From NCBI GenBank assembly GCA_964603785.1, contig CAZRWD010000007.1:55137-119136 (forward strand): a stretch of 64,000 bases of DNA, given 5' to 3'. The notes under the pieces are model-generated. The model saw nothing but the letters and a program-made list of their open reading frames with translations. It searched no databases and was not told the DNA's origin. Below are positions 50,973 through 60,014 of the stretch, in pieces; position 1 is the first letter of the stretch; the number at the start of each line of letters is the position of its first letter. The position numbers were made by a program, and so were the translations under genes. Source of the stretch: CAZRWD01 sp964603785. Lineage in GTDB: Bacteria > Fermentibacterota > Fermentibacteria > Fermentibacterales > Fermentibacteraceae.

Positions 50973-51245
50973 TCACCCGAAACGGTAGTGCTTCCTGACG
51001 GCCTCGTGAACCGTCCATGTGCATGAGAGGCCCTTCGGGAACACGACCAGGTCGCCCTTGGCGAAGCCTGCCGAACCTCCATCCCAGGAAACGGTCACCC
51101 TGCCCTCCAGGATGAGGCAGGTCTCAGTCTCGTCGTAGCTCCAGTCGAAGGAGGACGCCGGGCATGTCCAGACCGGCCAGGAGGCCGTGCCCAGCCTCTC
51201 TAGCTCCTCTGCCCCTGGTTTCCTCACGATCACCCCGTCAGACAC
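50973..51245 (-). CDS. Small cupin-domain protein
   Basis: 90 residues, a single cupin of the DUF861/EutQ-like kind: ASSFDWSYDETETCLILEGRV in part, then GDLVVFPKGLSCTWTVHEAVRKHY. The usual first metal motif is degenerate (no H-x-H) and a Glu/Thr/Cys set replaces it. GTG start at 51245, inside the end of the hotdog gene, with GGAGG upstream. Last gene of the five-gene minus-strand unit from 55226. Role unknown; may bind a small acid or sugar. Confidence 0.78.
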   Translation of the reverse strand: MSDGVIVRKPGAEELERLGTASWPVWTCPASSFDWSYDETETCLILEGRVTVSWDGGSAGFAKGDLVVFPKGLSCTWTVHEAVRKHYRFG

Positions 51246-51693
51246 CTCTCCTCCCCCCCTCCGCCTTCGACAACTCCACCAGCCGGGCGGCCTCGGCCTG
51301 GACCAGGCCCTCCTCCTCCGTCCCGGGCACCACGACCAGGCCATGCGGTGCGGGCCTCGTCTCCGCGTCCACGTGGACGAAGCTCACGAAACCGTCCACT
51401 ACTGCTTCCTCAGAGCCGGTGACGGTCATCCCCACATGGCAGACCAGACTCGTCCTGCCCGCCAGCACCAGCCGGCTGGAGAGCCGGACCGTGCGACCGG
51501 ATCTGACCGGGTGCTGGAAGTGCATGCCGTGGATCTTCACGCACACGAGGCGCGCGGGGTCGAGCACGGCCGAAGCCGCTACGAATGCGGATTCCACGAA
51601 CCACTCCGCCGCCCGTCCGGCGAAGAGGGTGCTGTGGTGGTTGAGATCCTCGCTCTTGACAAGCCTGTGGGTGTCCTTGCGCGGCATTCCCAT
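51238..51693 (-). CDS. Hotdog-fold acyl-CoA thioesterase
   Basis: 151 residues. VKSEDLNHHSTLFAGRAAEWFVESAFVAA in two parts matches the acyl-CoA hydrolase (YciA/BACH) family, with the central helix after the HHSTLFAG loop holding the catalytic Asn/Asp-type residues. VDGFVSFVHVDAETRP is the second conserved strand. It hydrolyses acyl-CoA to free acid. The ATG at 51693 (AGAAGG upstream) is preferred over 51702. It overlaps the cupin gene. Confidence 0.84.
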   Translation of the reverse strand: MGMPRKDTHRLVKSEDLNHHSTLFAGRAAEWFVESAFVAASAVLDPARLVCVKIHGMHFQHPVRSGRTVRLSSRLVLAGRTSLVCHVGMTVTGSEEAVVDGFVSFVHVDAETRPAPHGLVVVPGTEEEGLVQAEAARLVELSKAEGGRRGV

Positions 51694-51706
51694 GGTATTC
51701 ATCCTT

Positions 51707-52030
51707 CTACCGCAGCAGTATGCGGTGCAGCAACGCTCCTGCCAGCCAGGCTGCCATTCCTGCCCCGACGGCGGGAAGCAGATGGAAGCCGCGCCGGAAG
51801 AGGATCCAGACTACCAGGAAGAAGGCGAGCGAGGGTATGATCCCGAAGAGCGCGCCTCTGGCGAACCCCTCCATGATCGCGGGTTCGCCGCGGTTCTCGA
51901 TGTTGACCCAGACGAGGACCAGAAGCCCGGTGAGGGGCATGGTCGCTATCAGTCCGCCGAGGGTGGGCAGTCTTCGGGCGATCGCGGTGGCGACCAGTAT
52001 CACCAGGAGGCTTGCCGCAAGCTTGACCAC
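51707..52030 (-). CDS. DUF3147 family membrane protein
   Basis: 107 residues, four transmembrane helices, with RRLPTLGGLIATMPLTGLLVLVW in part and FARGALFGIIPSLAFFLVVW, the DUF3147 pattern. Function unknown. GTG start six bases after the stop of the ATPase gene, so it is translated from the same mRNA. Confidence 0.8.
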   Translation of the reverse strand: MVKLAASLLVILVATAIARRLPTLGGLIATMPLTGLLVLVWVNIENRGEPAIMEGFARGALFGIIPSLAFFLVVWILFRRGFHLLPAVGAGMAAWLAGALLHRILLR

Positions 52031-52035
52031 CGTGC

Positions 52036-54150
52036 TCAGAGTGCGACCTCTACGAAGTCATCTCCGAGCGGGGAGAACCTCCTCCTGAACAGGGCGGCGA
52101 GGCCCTCGTCCATGGTGAGGAACAGGATCTGCCAGCCGTCCTCGACGATCCTGGAGAGGAGATCGATGGTCGCCTCCCGCCTGGATGAGTCCGAATGCTG
52201 TATGGAGTCGTCCAGGAGGAGGAATGCCCCTTCAAGCATGCCGAAGTGTCTCAGCAGACCTATGCGCAGCGCCAGAAGCGCCTGCTCGGCGGTGCCCGTG
52301 CTGAGGCGGTCCAGCCCCAGCTTCCCGCCATCCGGGGAGATGACGTGCAGTCGACCGCCCTCGTCGATCTCCCAGCCCGAGTAGCCCATCGTGAGGCTTC
52401 TGAGGGGACCCGTCATCGCGTCCGACTCGAGGGCCTTCTGCAGGAGGTCGGTCTCGCTGGAGATCATCTGGGAGACGGCATCCCTCAGGGCCAGCTGGGC
52501 CAGTATCTCGGCCGATGATGTGCGGAGGGCGTCCAGCGCCTCGTCCCTCCTCGTCTCCAGCGCCAGCAGGAGCCGCTCGGCCGAGGGATCCTGAGCCGTC
52601 TCCTCGAGGATGCCGGCCTTCATGGAGATCTCCAGGGCCTCGCGGCGCAGGGCGTCTACTTCGCGCTCCATGCCCGCCAGCTCCTCGCGGGCCACCCTGT
52701 GCGCCTCGGCATCGTACTCCGGCGCGTCCGGCGGCTGCGTGACCGGCCCGGATACGCCGCCCAGCATGGATATGGCGTTCTGCCTGCGGAGTATCTCGGA
52801 TTCCAGGGAGTTCCTGGCGCTCCTCAGCCCCTCGAGCCTTGCACGCCACTCGGGATACCCGTCCTCGGGATCGTCGCCGAACCTCTCCAGCCTGGTCCTG
52901 AGCCCGTTCACCGCCGATCGCTTCTCCCTGAGCGCGATCTCGACCGCGGAGAACTCGGTGAGGCTCGACCTGAGGCGCCCCTGCAGCTCGATCAGGTCGG
53001 CCTTGCCTCTCAGCGGGGTGCCGTAGCGCTCGCGCCATCCCAGCTTGATCCACTCGATCTCGCGGAGGTTCTGGGAGATGCGCGCGTGCTTCCTGAGGGT
53101 GTACAGGGCCGCGAAGGAGGTCAGGAGACCGAATGCCGCGAGGCTTCCGGCCATCGTGCCGTATCCGGCGAGGGCCGCCGCCGCTGCGGCGGCGATCGGC
53201 AGGAGCGCCACGATCGTCACTATCACCGATGGGGGCCTGAAGGTCGCGACCGCCTCGTCCCACTGCGTGAGGGCGGAGGAGACCCACCCCTCCTGCTCCC
53301 TGATCGGCAGGAGCGACTGCCTCCGGGTCTCGAGGGCCGAGATCTCCCTCTCGGTCGCCGCCAGCTGGTCGAGATCGTGCAGGCCGTCCGTGACCAGGGT
53401 CTCGTCGGGCATCTCGTCGAGCTCCGCCTGGCGGTTCTGCATCTCCTGATAGTGCGCCCAGGCGGCCGCCTTCCTGGCATGCTCGAAATCGGCCAGCCTC
53501 TGCCTGCAAGCCTCGAGCATCCGCTCGCGGGACCCGAGACGGAGTATGCCGGGATCCGCGGCGAGGCGATCGAGGGTCCCGACGACCTCGTTCAGCCTCT
53601 CCTCCATCCTGTACCAGTCACCGGTGCGCCCCGTGCGGTCGAACGACGGCGTCCCGTCCCTCCAGCCCGCACCCTCCTTCCTGAGCTGGGACGGGATGGA
53701 GCCCTGGAGGCGGGAGAGGAGCCGCCTGCCGGCGAGCATCTCGCCTAGGAAGCCCCTCTCGGCACCGTACGGGGCCCTGTCCTTCGCGTCCGACTGCAGC
53801 GAGATGTCGTGGCCCCTGTCGGCGAACAGGGACGGGATGATGGCGGGAAGAGCCTGACCGGACTGCTCGAGGACCTCGACGAGCGATCTGCGCTTCCTGC
53901 CGGTCGTGCCGAACACGAGCCTCCCGACGGGTTCCGCCTCGATCTCCACCTTTCCCCTGAGGTCGGGCCATGTTCTCGAACCCGGGAGGCCGTCCCTGGG
54001 GAAGAGGATCGACATCACCGCGTCCACCAGGAAGGATTTCCCGCTCTCGTTGGGTCCGTGGACGAGGGTCGCCCTGCCGGGTGCGAAGTCGATCCTCGGT
54101 CGGCCCTGCAGGCCGGAATCGATCGTCACCCTGGACAGGGACAGCTTCAT
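52036..54150 (-). CDS. YhaN-like AAA ATPase with central membrane segments
   Basis: 704 residues. The N-terminal SMC/RecF-type ATPase half has Walker A GPNESGKS near 33-40 and the C-terminal half GTAEQALLALRIGLL (signature) and FLLLDDSIQHSD (Walker B), with coiled coil between. Two hydrophobic helices (VIVTIVALLPIAAAAAAALA, GSLAAFGLLTSFAALY) interrupt the coiled coil near 305-350, as in YhaN proteins. It is the partner of the SbcD-like nuclease: its ATG overlaps that gene's stop. Probably a membrane-tethered DNA end-processing complex. Confidence 0.84.
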   Translation of the reverse strand: MKLSLSRVTIDSGLQGRPRIDFAPGRATLVHGPNESGKSFLVDAVMSILFPRDGLPGSRTWPDLRGKVEIEAEPVGRLVFGTTGRKRRSLVEVLEQSGQALPAIIPSLFADRGHDISLQSDAKDRAPYGAERGFLGEMLAGRRLLSRLQGSIPSQLRKEGAGWRDGTPSFDRTGRTGDWYRMEERLNEVVGTLDRLAADPGILRLGSRERMLEACRQRLADFEHARKAAAWAHYQEMQNRQAELDEMPDETLVTDGLHDLDQLAATEREISALETRRQSLLPIREQEGWVSSALTQWDEAVATFRPPSVIVTIVALLPIAAAAAAALAGYGTMAGSLAAFGLLTSFAALYTLRKHARISQNLREIEWIKLGWRERYGTPLRGKADLIELQGRLRSSLTEFSAVEIALREKRSAVNGLRTRLERFGDDPEDGYPEWRARLEGLRSARNSLESEILRRQNAISMLGGVSGPVTQPPDAPEYDAEAHRVAREELAGMEREVDALRREALEISMKAGILEETAQDPSAERLLLALETRRDEALDALRTSSAEILAQLALRDAVSQMISSETDLLQKALESDAMTGPLRSLTMGYSGWEIDEGGRLHVISPDGGKLGLDRLSTGTAEQALLALRIGLLRHFGMLEGAFLLLDDSIQHSDSSRREATIDLLSRIVEDGWQILFLTMDEGLAALFRRRFSPLGDDFVEVAL

Positions 54151-55226
54151 TCCCTGTTCCCGTAGAGGATTGCGAGCGCCCTGGCGAGGACTTCGCCCGG
54201 GTCGGGGGCGTAGGGGGCGGGAGGCCATGCGCCGGATTCGTGCATCGATCGGACATGGGCGGCGACGGAGTCGGCCATCGTCCCGAGGCCGGAGTCATCT
54301 GTCGCGAGCAGGCCGTCTGCCTCTACCACGAACTCCCCGTGTCCGAGGATGTCGGCGAGGAAGAGGCTGACACGCTCCAGCAGATCGGCCCGTGAAAGGG
54401 CAACGCCCGTGAGGGTTATCTCGGGTCTGACGGCGCCCAGCCCGCAGCCGGAGAGTTCGCGCCAGGCGGCGGCCCTGGTGCCGAGCTCTCCCAGCACCCT
54501 GCCCGTCTCGTCGATCGAGGGCGCCACCGCGACGGTCTCGCGCAGATGGACGACGGGGGAGTCGACCCGAACCCTCTCCTTACGACCTGTGGAGGTGTCG
54601 AGGAGCAGATAGGAGCGCATGCCGGTCTCCGTGCGATCGATGGGGCAGGGCGAGCCGGGGTAGGAGACCGGCCCGGCGTCGTGCGGCGCATGGATGTGCC
54701 CCAGGATCGCGCTCGTGAAGCCGAACGCGGACAGGTCGCTCCTGGTCAGGGGCATGAAGATGCCCATCTCGTAGGCATTCGACCTGGCGGAGCCTCCGGA
54801 GACGAAGTCGCCGTGTCCGACGAGGATCAGCCCCCTGGGAAAGGTGCCCGCGGACTCGAGCGCGTCGCGGAAGGACGCCCCGGACGAATAGGGGACCAGC
54901 ATCGCGCAGGGATCTGTCTGGTCGGGGTAGAGGAGAGGCGCCTCCACCACCCTTATCCTCCCCCTGCGGAAGTGGCGGGCCCGCAGCCCTGCGTCGTGGT
55001 TGCCCGGGATGACCAGGATCTCAGGAGGAGCGTCGGGAACCCGCTCGACCAGTTTCTCCAGCGGGGAGTAGTCGCCCGTGGCGGCGTCGAAGAGGTCGCC
55101 GGCCACGACGAGGGCTCTCGCACCGGAGGCGCCGGCCGACTCCAGGACATTCGAGAGGGCTTCGATCCGCTCTTCGTGCTCGCCCCTGGGGCGGATATGG
55201 ATGTCTGCGGTGATGGCGAGCTTCAT
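54147..55226 (-). CDS. SbcD/YhaO-like DNA repair exonuclease
   Basis: 359 residues. A calcineurin-like metallophosphoesterase with all five metal motifs: ADIHIR, VVAGDLFD, IPGNHDAG, LVGHGD and LGHIHAPH. It matches the Mre11/SbcD/YhaO group, which cuts DNA ends with a Rad50/SbcC-like ATPase. The C-terminal ~150 residues fit the capping domain. The ATG at 55226 has GGGAGG at good spacing. It heads the operon with the YhaN-like ATPase. Confidence 0.88.
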   Translation of the reverse strand: MKLAITADIHIRPRGEHEERIEALSNVLESAGASGARALVVAGDLFDAATGDYSPLEKLVERVPDAPPEILVIPGNHDAGLRARHFRRGRIRVVEAPLLYPDQTDPCAMLVPYSSGASFRDALESAGTFPRGLILVGHGDFVSGGSARSNAYEMGIFMPLTRSDLSAFGFTSAILGHIHAPHDAGPVSYPGSPCPIDRTETGMRSYLLLDTSTGRKERVRVDSPVVHLRETVAVAPSIDETGRVLGELGTRAAAWRELSGCGLGAVRPEITLTGVALSRADLLERVSLFLADILGHGEFVVEADGLLATDDSGLGTMADSVAAHVRSMHESGAWPPAPYAPDPGEVLARALAILYGNRE

Positions 55227-55285
55227 CACGAAACCTCCCGCATGCGCAGTCTATCCACGGGAGCCTCTATGTCAAGTGGATCCCG

Positions 55286-56224
55286 TCAGGCGAGGATCCT
55301 GACGCTGGTGGCCTTGAAGGAGAGCCATGTCTCGAGACCGGGGACGAGGCCGAGGTGCGCCGTGGACTCCCTCGTGACGACCGACTCGATCACGGTGTCC
55401 CCCACGGAGAGGTGAACGGTGTCCAGCAGGGGCCCCCTGTCGATGTCCCGGACGACTGCCCTGAAGGTGTTCCGCTGGCTCGAGTCGGACCGATCGAGGG
55501 AGATTGTGACCGCTTCGGGCGGGATCGATACGAATCCCCTCCCGCTGCCGGGCGAGGCGATGACTATCGACAGCTGTCCCGATATCGCGGTGGTCCCGTC
55601 GAAGACTACGGGGAGGATGTTCCTCACCCCGATGAAGCTCGCCACGAAATGGCTGGAGGGGTTGGAGAACACGTGGTCCGTATCCCCGGACTGGAGCAGC
55701 CTGCCCTCCGACATGACGAAGACCCTGCTGGAGAGGGACAGCGCATCGGCCAGATCGTGCGTGGCCATCAGCACCGTGATGCCCGTCTCCCTGTGGAGCC
55801 TCCTGATGAGCGCCCTCAGATCGGGCTTCGCGGCCTGGTCCACCGAATTGAGGGGCTCGTCGAGGATGAGCAGACTCGGATTCGTGACGACGGCCCGAGC
55901 TATGGCGACCTTCTGCATCTCGCCCCCCGACAGGGTGCGAGCCCTCCGACCTCCCATGCCGTCCAGCCCGGTGCCCGCCAGGACTGATTCCACGAGCTCC
56001 CGGCGCCCCCTGACGCCCCTGAAGGCCAGGCCCAGCCCGATGTTCCTCTCCACGCTGCCCGAAGCCATCCACGGACGCTGCATGACCATCGCCATGCGCC
56101 TGCGCATGGCCGTCCTCGCCGTGCCCCGGCAGGCGGTGCAGTCGACCCCGTCCAGCAGCACTCTGCCCGAAGTGGGCCTGTCGAGGAGGTCGACGACCCT
56201 GAGGAGCGATGTCTTCCCGCAGCC
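55286..56224 (-). CDS. tupC: Tungstate ABC transporter ATPase (5' end in gap)
   Basis: 313 codons are visible; the start is lost in the gap. The sequence begins in the Walker A motif (GCGKTSLL). It then shows a Q-loop, signature TLSGGEMQKVAIARA, Walker B LLILDEPLNSVD and the H-loop MATHDLADAL. The C-terminal ~100 residues (FVSIPPEAVTISL, FRAVVRDIDRGPLLDTVHLS) form an oxyanion-binding MOP/TOBE domain as in ModC, WtpC and TupC. With the TupA-type binding protein next door, tungstate is the likely substrate. Confidence 0.86.
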   Translation of the reverse strand, partial: GCGKTSLLRVVDLLDRPTSGRVLLDGVDCTACRGTARTAMRRRMAMVMQRPWMASGSVERNIGLGLAFRGVRGRRELVESVLAGTGLDGMGGRRARTLSGGEMQKVAIARAVVTNPSLLILDEPLNSVDQAAKPDLRALIRRLHRETGITVLMATHDLADALSLSSRVFVMSEGRLLQSGDTDHVFSNPSSHFVASFIGVRNILPVVFDGTTAISGQLSIVIASPGSGRGFVSIPPEAVTISLDRSDSSQRNTFRAVVRDIDRGPLLDTVHLSVGDTVIESVVTRESTAHLGLVPGLETWLSFKATSVRILA

Positions 56225-56324
56225 NNNNNNNNNNNNNNNNNNNNNNNNNNNNNNNNNNNNNNNNNNNNNNNNNNNNNNNNNNNNNNNNNNNNNNNNNNNN
56301 NNNNNNNNNNNNNNNNNNNNNNNN
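56225..56324. other. Assembly gap (100 N)
   Basis: Exactly 100 N, a placeholder of unknown true size. By family lengths roughly 250-300 bases should be missing: the end of the permease and the start of the ATPase. Confidence 0.99.
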
Positions 56325-56866
56325 ATGTTCCCGCCGACCATCATGGCGGCGCCGACCTCGGATATCGCCCTGCCGAAACCCATGAGGAACGCCGAGAGAA
56401 TGGCGAACCTCGCCTCGACCAGGACGACCGCGGAAGCCTGGACCGGACCCGCGCCCAGCGCCCTGACGGTGTCGGAGGCCTCTTCTGCGACGCCCCTGAG
56501 CGCCGAGATGACCAGGCCGAGCACCACCGGGGAGATCAGCACGACCTCGGCGATCACCATCGCCCTGGGCGTGAAGAGGAGCTGCAGCCCGCCGAACGGA
56601 CCGGTCCTGGAAAGGAACAGGAAGACCACGAGGCCCGCGAAGACGGTGGGCATGGAATAGAGGGCCTGTATCAGCCCGACGAGGGCACCCCTCCCGGGGA
56701 ACCTGACGAAGTGGATCAGGCACCCGAGAGGGGTGAAGAGGATGCAGGCGATGAGCGTCGAAGCGGCCGAGACCGCCAGGGTGCGGAGCGTTATCTCCAT
56801 CACGACCGGGTCGGCCGTGAAGATGAGTTTCAGCGCTATCCCGAGAGCCTCGGCCAGCTTCTCCAA
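56325..56866 (-). CDS. tupB: Tungstate ABC transporter permease (3' end in gap)
   Basis: 180 residues visible. Several hydrophobic helices and the ABC permease coupling loop EEASDTVRALGAGPVQA, then LMGFGRAISEVGAAMMVGGN at the gap edge, match the TupB/ModB type. Starts MEKLAEALGIALKLIF; first helix IFTADPVVMEITLRTLAVS. It imports oxyanion together with the ATPase. The gene begins 17 bases after tupA ends. Confidence 0.86.
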
Positions 56867-56883
56867 GAGGATGCGACCGCCTT

Positions 56884-57804
56884 CTAGATGTCCTGCCCGG
56901 CGCCGGCGTAGAAGAGGTTGCGGCCGTAATCCTCGACGCAGTAGCCGTTGATGATCTCCTGGATCTCGGGCGACGTCAGGAAGGTCACCATGTTCGCAGC
57001 CATGGCCGAGTCCCTCGCCGTAGCGAGCGGGATGACCGCATAGACGTTCTTCGTGACCTCGCTCTGCTCGATGATGATCTCGAGATCGACATCACCCTGG
57101 TATGCGAGGAAGGTGCCGATGTCGCTGAGGGTGTAGGCACGCATCTCGTTGGCCATGTTGAGAGTGGGCCCCATCCCGGCCGCGGCCTCCACGTACCACT
57201 CGCCCGACGTGCGCACGGTCTCGTAATCGAGGCCCGCGGCAGCCCAAAGCCTCTGCTCCTTGGCATGGGTGCCGGATTCGTCCCCGCGCGAGATGAAGGG
57301 TGTGGAGGCATTCGTGTAGAGGGTGTTCAGGGCGGCCTCCGGGGTGCTTCCGGCGATGCCCTCCGGGTCCTCCGGCGGGCCCACGACTACGAAGAAGTTG
57401 TAGGCGAAGGGGGTCCTGGAGAGGCCGTAGCCGTCGGCTATGAACTGCTCCTCGCGTGCGCGGTCGTGGACGACGACCACGTCGACGTCACCGCGCATGC
57501 CCCACTCGAGGGCCTTGCCCGTGCCGGCGTAGAGGATGTCGAGCTCGACGCCGTAGCGGTCCTCGAACATCGGCTCCATGACAGCCCAGAGCCCGGTGTC
57601 GTAGAGGCTGGTGGTGGTCGCCAGAAGGAGCCTCTGCACGGGTTCCCTGTGATCCAGGTCGCCGACCGGGGCGGTCGAGTCGGCAGCCACAGCGGTCGAG
57701 TCCTGCGCATCGCCCGACTGGACGGGCGCCGGCTGTTCGCCGCAGGATGCGAGGACGAACAGCAGGCCGAACAGCAGGCCTGAGAGACGGAGCTTGCGGG
57801 ACAT
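56884..57804 (-). CDS. tupA: Tungstate-binding lipoprotein of ABC transporter
   Basis: 306 residues. Lipobox LASC (Cys near 21), an acidic linker, then LLLATTTSLYDTGLW. TTTS is the anion-contacting motif of TupA, SRGDESGTHAKE the second, and RAYTLSDIGTFLAY the third. TupA proteins bind tungstate with far higher affinity than molybdate. ModA or WtpA is unlikely since those lack the TTTSxxDTG motif. GAGGAGGG precedes the ATG. Expression is probably controlled by the RNA element upstream (57850-57995). Confidence 0.93.
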   Translation of the reverse strand: MSRKLRLSGLLFGLLFVLASCGEQPAPVQSGDAQDSTAVAADSTAPVGDLDHREPVQRLLLATTTSLYDTGLWAVMEPMFEDRYGVELDILYAGTGKALEWGMRGDVDVVVVHDRAREEQFIADGYGLSRTPFAYNFFVVVGPPEDPEGIAGSTPEAALNTLYTNASTPFISRGDESGTHAKEQRLWAAAGLDYETVRTSGEWYVEAAAGMGPTLNMANEMRAYTLSDIGTFLAYQGDVDLEIIIEQSEVTKNVYAVIPLATARDSAMAANMVTFLTSPEIQEIINGYCVEDYGRNLFYAGAGQDI

Positions 57805-57849
57805 GGGCCCTCCTCACGGGTTGAAAACGGCCGCACATCTCGGTACATG

Positions 57850-57995
57850 GCAAGGGAAGGACTTCGCCCCCGGAGGAGCGTGGCTTGCGTGAGCCGGCGC
57901 CATTCCCTTTCCAAACACGGGAGGCCGTGCCGTTTCCAGCACGACCCTATCGTCCCGGACACCCTGGCTCGGGCTTTAGGCCTCCGGGATCGGGA
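57850..57995 (-). ncRNA. Candidate Moco/Tuco (molybdenum/tungsten cofactor) riboswitch
   Basis: In the tupA leader. The minus strand has GCCTCCCGTGTTTGGAAAGG (57906-57925), close to the conserved core of the Moco RNA motif as recalled from the E. coli moaA leader, followed by an ATGGC that matches there too. A 7-bp stem AAGGGAA/TTCCCTT encloses a GGCT-CACGCA-AGCC hairpin, and GGAGGCC near 57980 can pair with GGCCTCC. Moco/Tuco RNAs commonly precede molybdate and tungstate transporter genes. The boundaries are approximate and the fold was drawn by eye. Confidence 0.58.
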
Positions 57996-58132
57996 AGCGG
58001 CCGAACGGATGAAGCTATACATCCGCCGGAGGGCCGGAGGCAAGCTCGAGGCGGATCGCCATGGAGCACCGGGGCCCTCCTCCCCGACCGGGCGCGACGG
58101 GGGCATATTAACGCTCCCCGGACGGGAGAACC

Positions 58133-59929
58133 ATGAGCGACAGGATCAGGAACTTCTGCATCATCGCGCACATCGACCACGGCAAGTCCACGCTGGCGGA
58201 CAGGCTGCTGCAGGCGACCCACACGGTCACGGACCGCGAGTTCCACGACCAGATGCTGGACACGATGGACATCGAGCGGGAGCGCGGGATCACCATCAAG
58301 AGCACGGCCGTCACCATGACCTACAAGGCCGCCGACGGTCTCGAGTACGAGCTCAATCTCATCGATACACCCGGTCACGTGGACTTCTCCTACGAGGTCT
58401 CCCGCGCCCTCGCCTCCTGCGAGGCGGCGCTGCTGGTCATCGATGCGGCACAGGGTGTCGAGGCGCAGACCGTGGCGAACCTGTACAAGGCCATGGAGCA
58501 GGACCTCACGATCATCCCCGTCATCAACAAGATAGACCTCCCTTCCGCCAGCGTCGACGAGGTGCTGGACGAGATAGAGCACGAGCTGGGGCTGGATCCT
58601 GCCGACGCGGTGATGGTGTCCGCCAAGACGGGGCAGGGCATACCCGCCCTTCTGGAGACGATCGCGGCGAAGGTCCCGCCCCCTGCGGGCGACCCCGGGG
58701 CGAAGCTCAGGGCGAGGGTGTTCGACAGCTACTTCGATCCGTACCGGGGCGTGGTGGTGCATTTCAGGATAGTCGACGGGACCCTGAAGACGGGCAGCCA
58801 TATCAGGCTGATGGCCGCCGGCGCCGACTACCGCCTCGAGGAGATCGGCCGCATGAGGATAAGGATGGAGCCCTGCAGGGTGCTCGAGGCCGGAGGGGTG
58901 GGCTACCTCATCGCAGGGATCAAGTCCGTCAGCGACATCCGTTCCGGGGACACCGTCACCGATGCCTCGGACCCGGCTCCCGAACCGCTCCATGGATACG
59001 AGGAGGCGAAGCCGGTGGTCTTCTCGTCGATCTTCCCAGTCTCCACGGAGGACTACGAGGACCTGGCCCAGGCCATCGAGAAGCTGAAGCTCAACGACGC
59101 CTCGCTGGTCTACGAGAAGGTCAGCTCCGCCGGGCTCGGATTCGGGTTCCGGTGCGGCTTCCTGGGGCTTCTTCACCTGGAGGTGGTGCAGGAGAGGCTC
59201 GAGCGCGAGTTCGACCTGTCGCTGGTTCTCACCGCACCCACGGTTCTCTACCGGGTCACGCTCACCTCGGGGGAGGTCCTGTGGGTGGACAACCCCCTCC
59301 ACTTCCCCGACCCGGGCGTCATAGAGCAGACGGAGGAGCCGTATATCAAGGCATCCATAATAATGCCGGACAAATACATAGGCCCTGTGACCACTCTGCT
59401 CCGGGACAGGCGTTCGGACAACTACAAGTGCCTCTATGTCGGCAGGCAGCGCGTCGAGATAACGGCCGACCTTCCCCTCTCCGAGGTCGTGTACGACTTC
59501 TACGACAGGCTCAAGTCGGTCACCCAGGGATACGGCTCGTTCGACTACGAGCCAGGGGCCTACAGACCCGGCGACCTGGTCCGGCTGGACATACTGGTCA
59601 ACCACGAGAGGGTCGAGGCCCTGTCGATACTCGTCAATCGGGACAGGGCCCGTGAATGGGCCGTCAGGGCATGCGAGAACCTGGCGAGGGAGATTCCCCG
59701 GCAGCAGTTCAAGGTTCCGATACAGGGCGCCGTCGGGGGGACGATAATTGCGCGCGAGACCATCTCGGCCTTCCGCAAGGATGTGACCGCGAAGTGCTAC
59801 GGCGGCGACATCACCCGGAAGCGGAAGCTCCTGGAGAAGCAGAAGGAGGGCAAGAAGAAGATGAAGATGGTCGGGTCCGTCTCCATCCCGCAGAAGGCCT
59901 TCCTGGCTGTGCTGAAGCGCGACGAGTAG
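58133..59929 (+). CDS. lepA: Elongation factor 4 (LepA GTPase)
   Basis: 598 residues, full family length. The GTPase domain has G1 AHIDHGKS (12-19), G2 ERERGIT, G3 DTPGHVDF, and G4 NKIDLP. Later domains include GFRCGFLGLLHLEVVQERLE and the LepA-specific C-terminal end (TAKCYGGDITRKRKLLEKQK, KKKMKMVGSVSIPQKAF). It back-translocates or remodels ribosomes under stress and binds at the membrane. CGGGAGAACC precedes the ATG. The divergent tungstate operon shares the 328-base upstream region. Confidence 0.97.
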   Translation: MSDRIRNFCIIAHIDHGKSTLADRLLQATHTVTDREFHDQMLDTMDIERERGITIKSTAVTMTYKAADGLEYELNLIDTPGHVDFSYEVSRALASCEAALLVIDAAQGVEAQTVANLYKAMEQDLTIIPVINKIDLPSASVDEVLDEIEHELGLDPADAVMVSAKTGQGIPALLETIAAKVPPPAGDPGAKLRARVFDSYFDPYRGVVVHFRIVDGTLKTGSHIRLMAAGADYRLEEIGRMRIRMEPCRVLEAGGVGYLIAGIKSVSDIRSGDTVTDASDPAPEPLHGYEEAKPVVFSSIFPVSTEDYEDLAQAIEKLKLNDASLVYEKVSSAGLGFGFRCGFLGLLHLEVVQERLEREFDLSLVLTAPTVLYRVTLTSGEVLWVDNPLHFPDPGVIEQTEEPYIKASIIMPDKYIGPVTTLLRDRRSDNYKCLYVGRQRVEITADLPLSEVVYDFYDRLKSVTQGYGSFDYEPGAYRPGDLVRLDILVNHERVEALSILVNRDRAREWAVRACENLAREIPRQQFKVPIQGAVGGTIIARETISAFRKDVTAKCYGGDITRKRKLLEKQKEGKKKMKMVGSVSIPQKAFLAVLKRDE

Positions 59930-60014
59930 GACGGGCTTGGGAGCCGGCCCGGCCTTGCCCATATAATTCTCTGATCATGGCGCATCCAGCGCCCGCCACC
60001 TGGGGGGGTGGATC

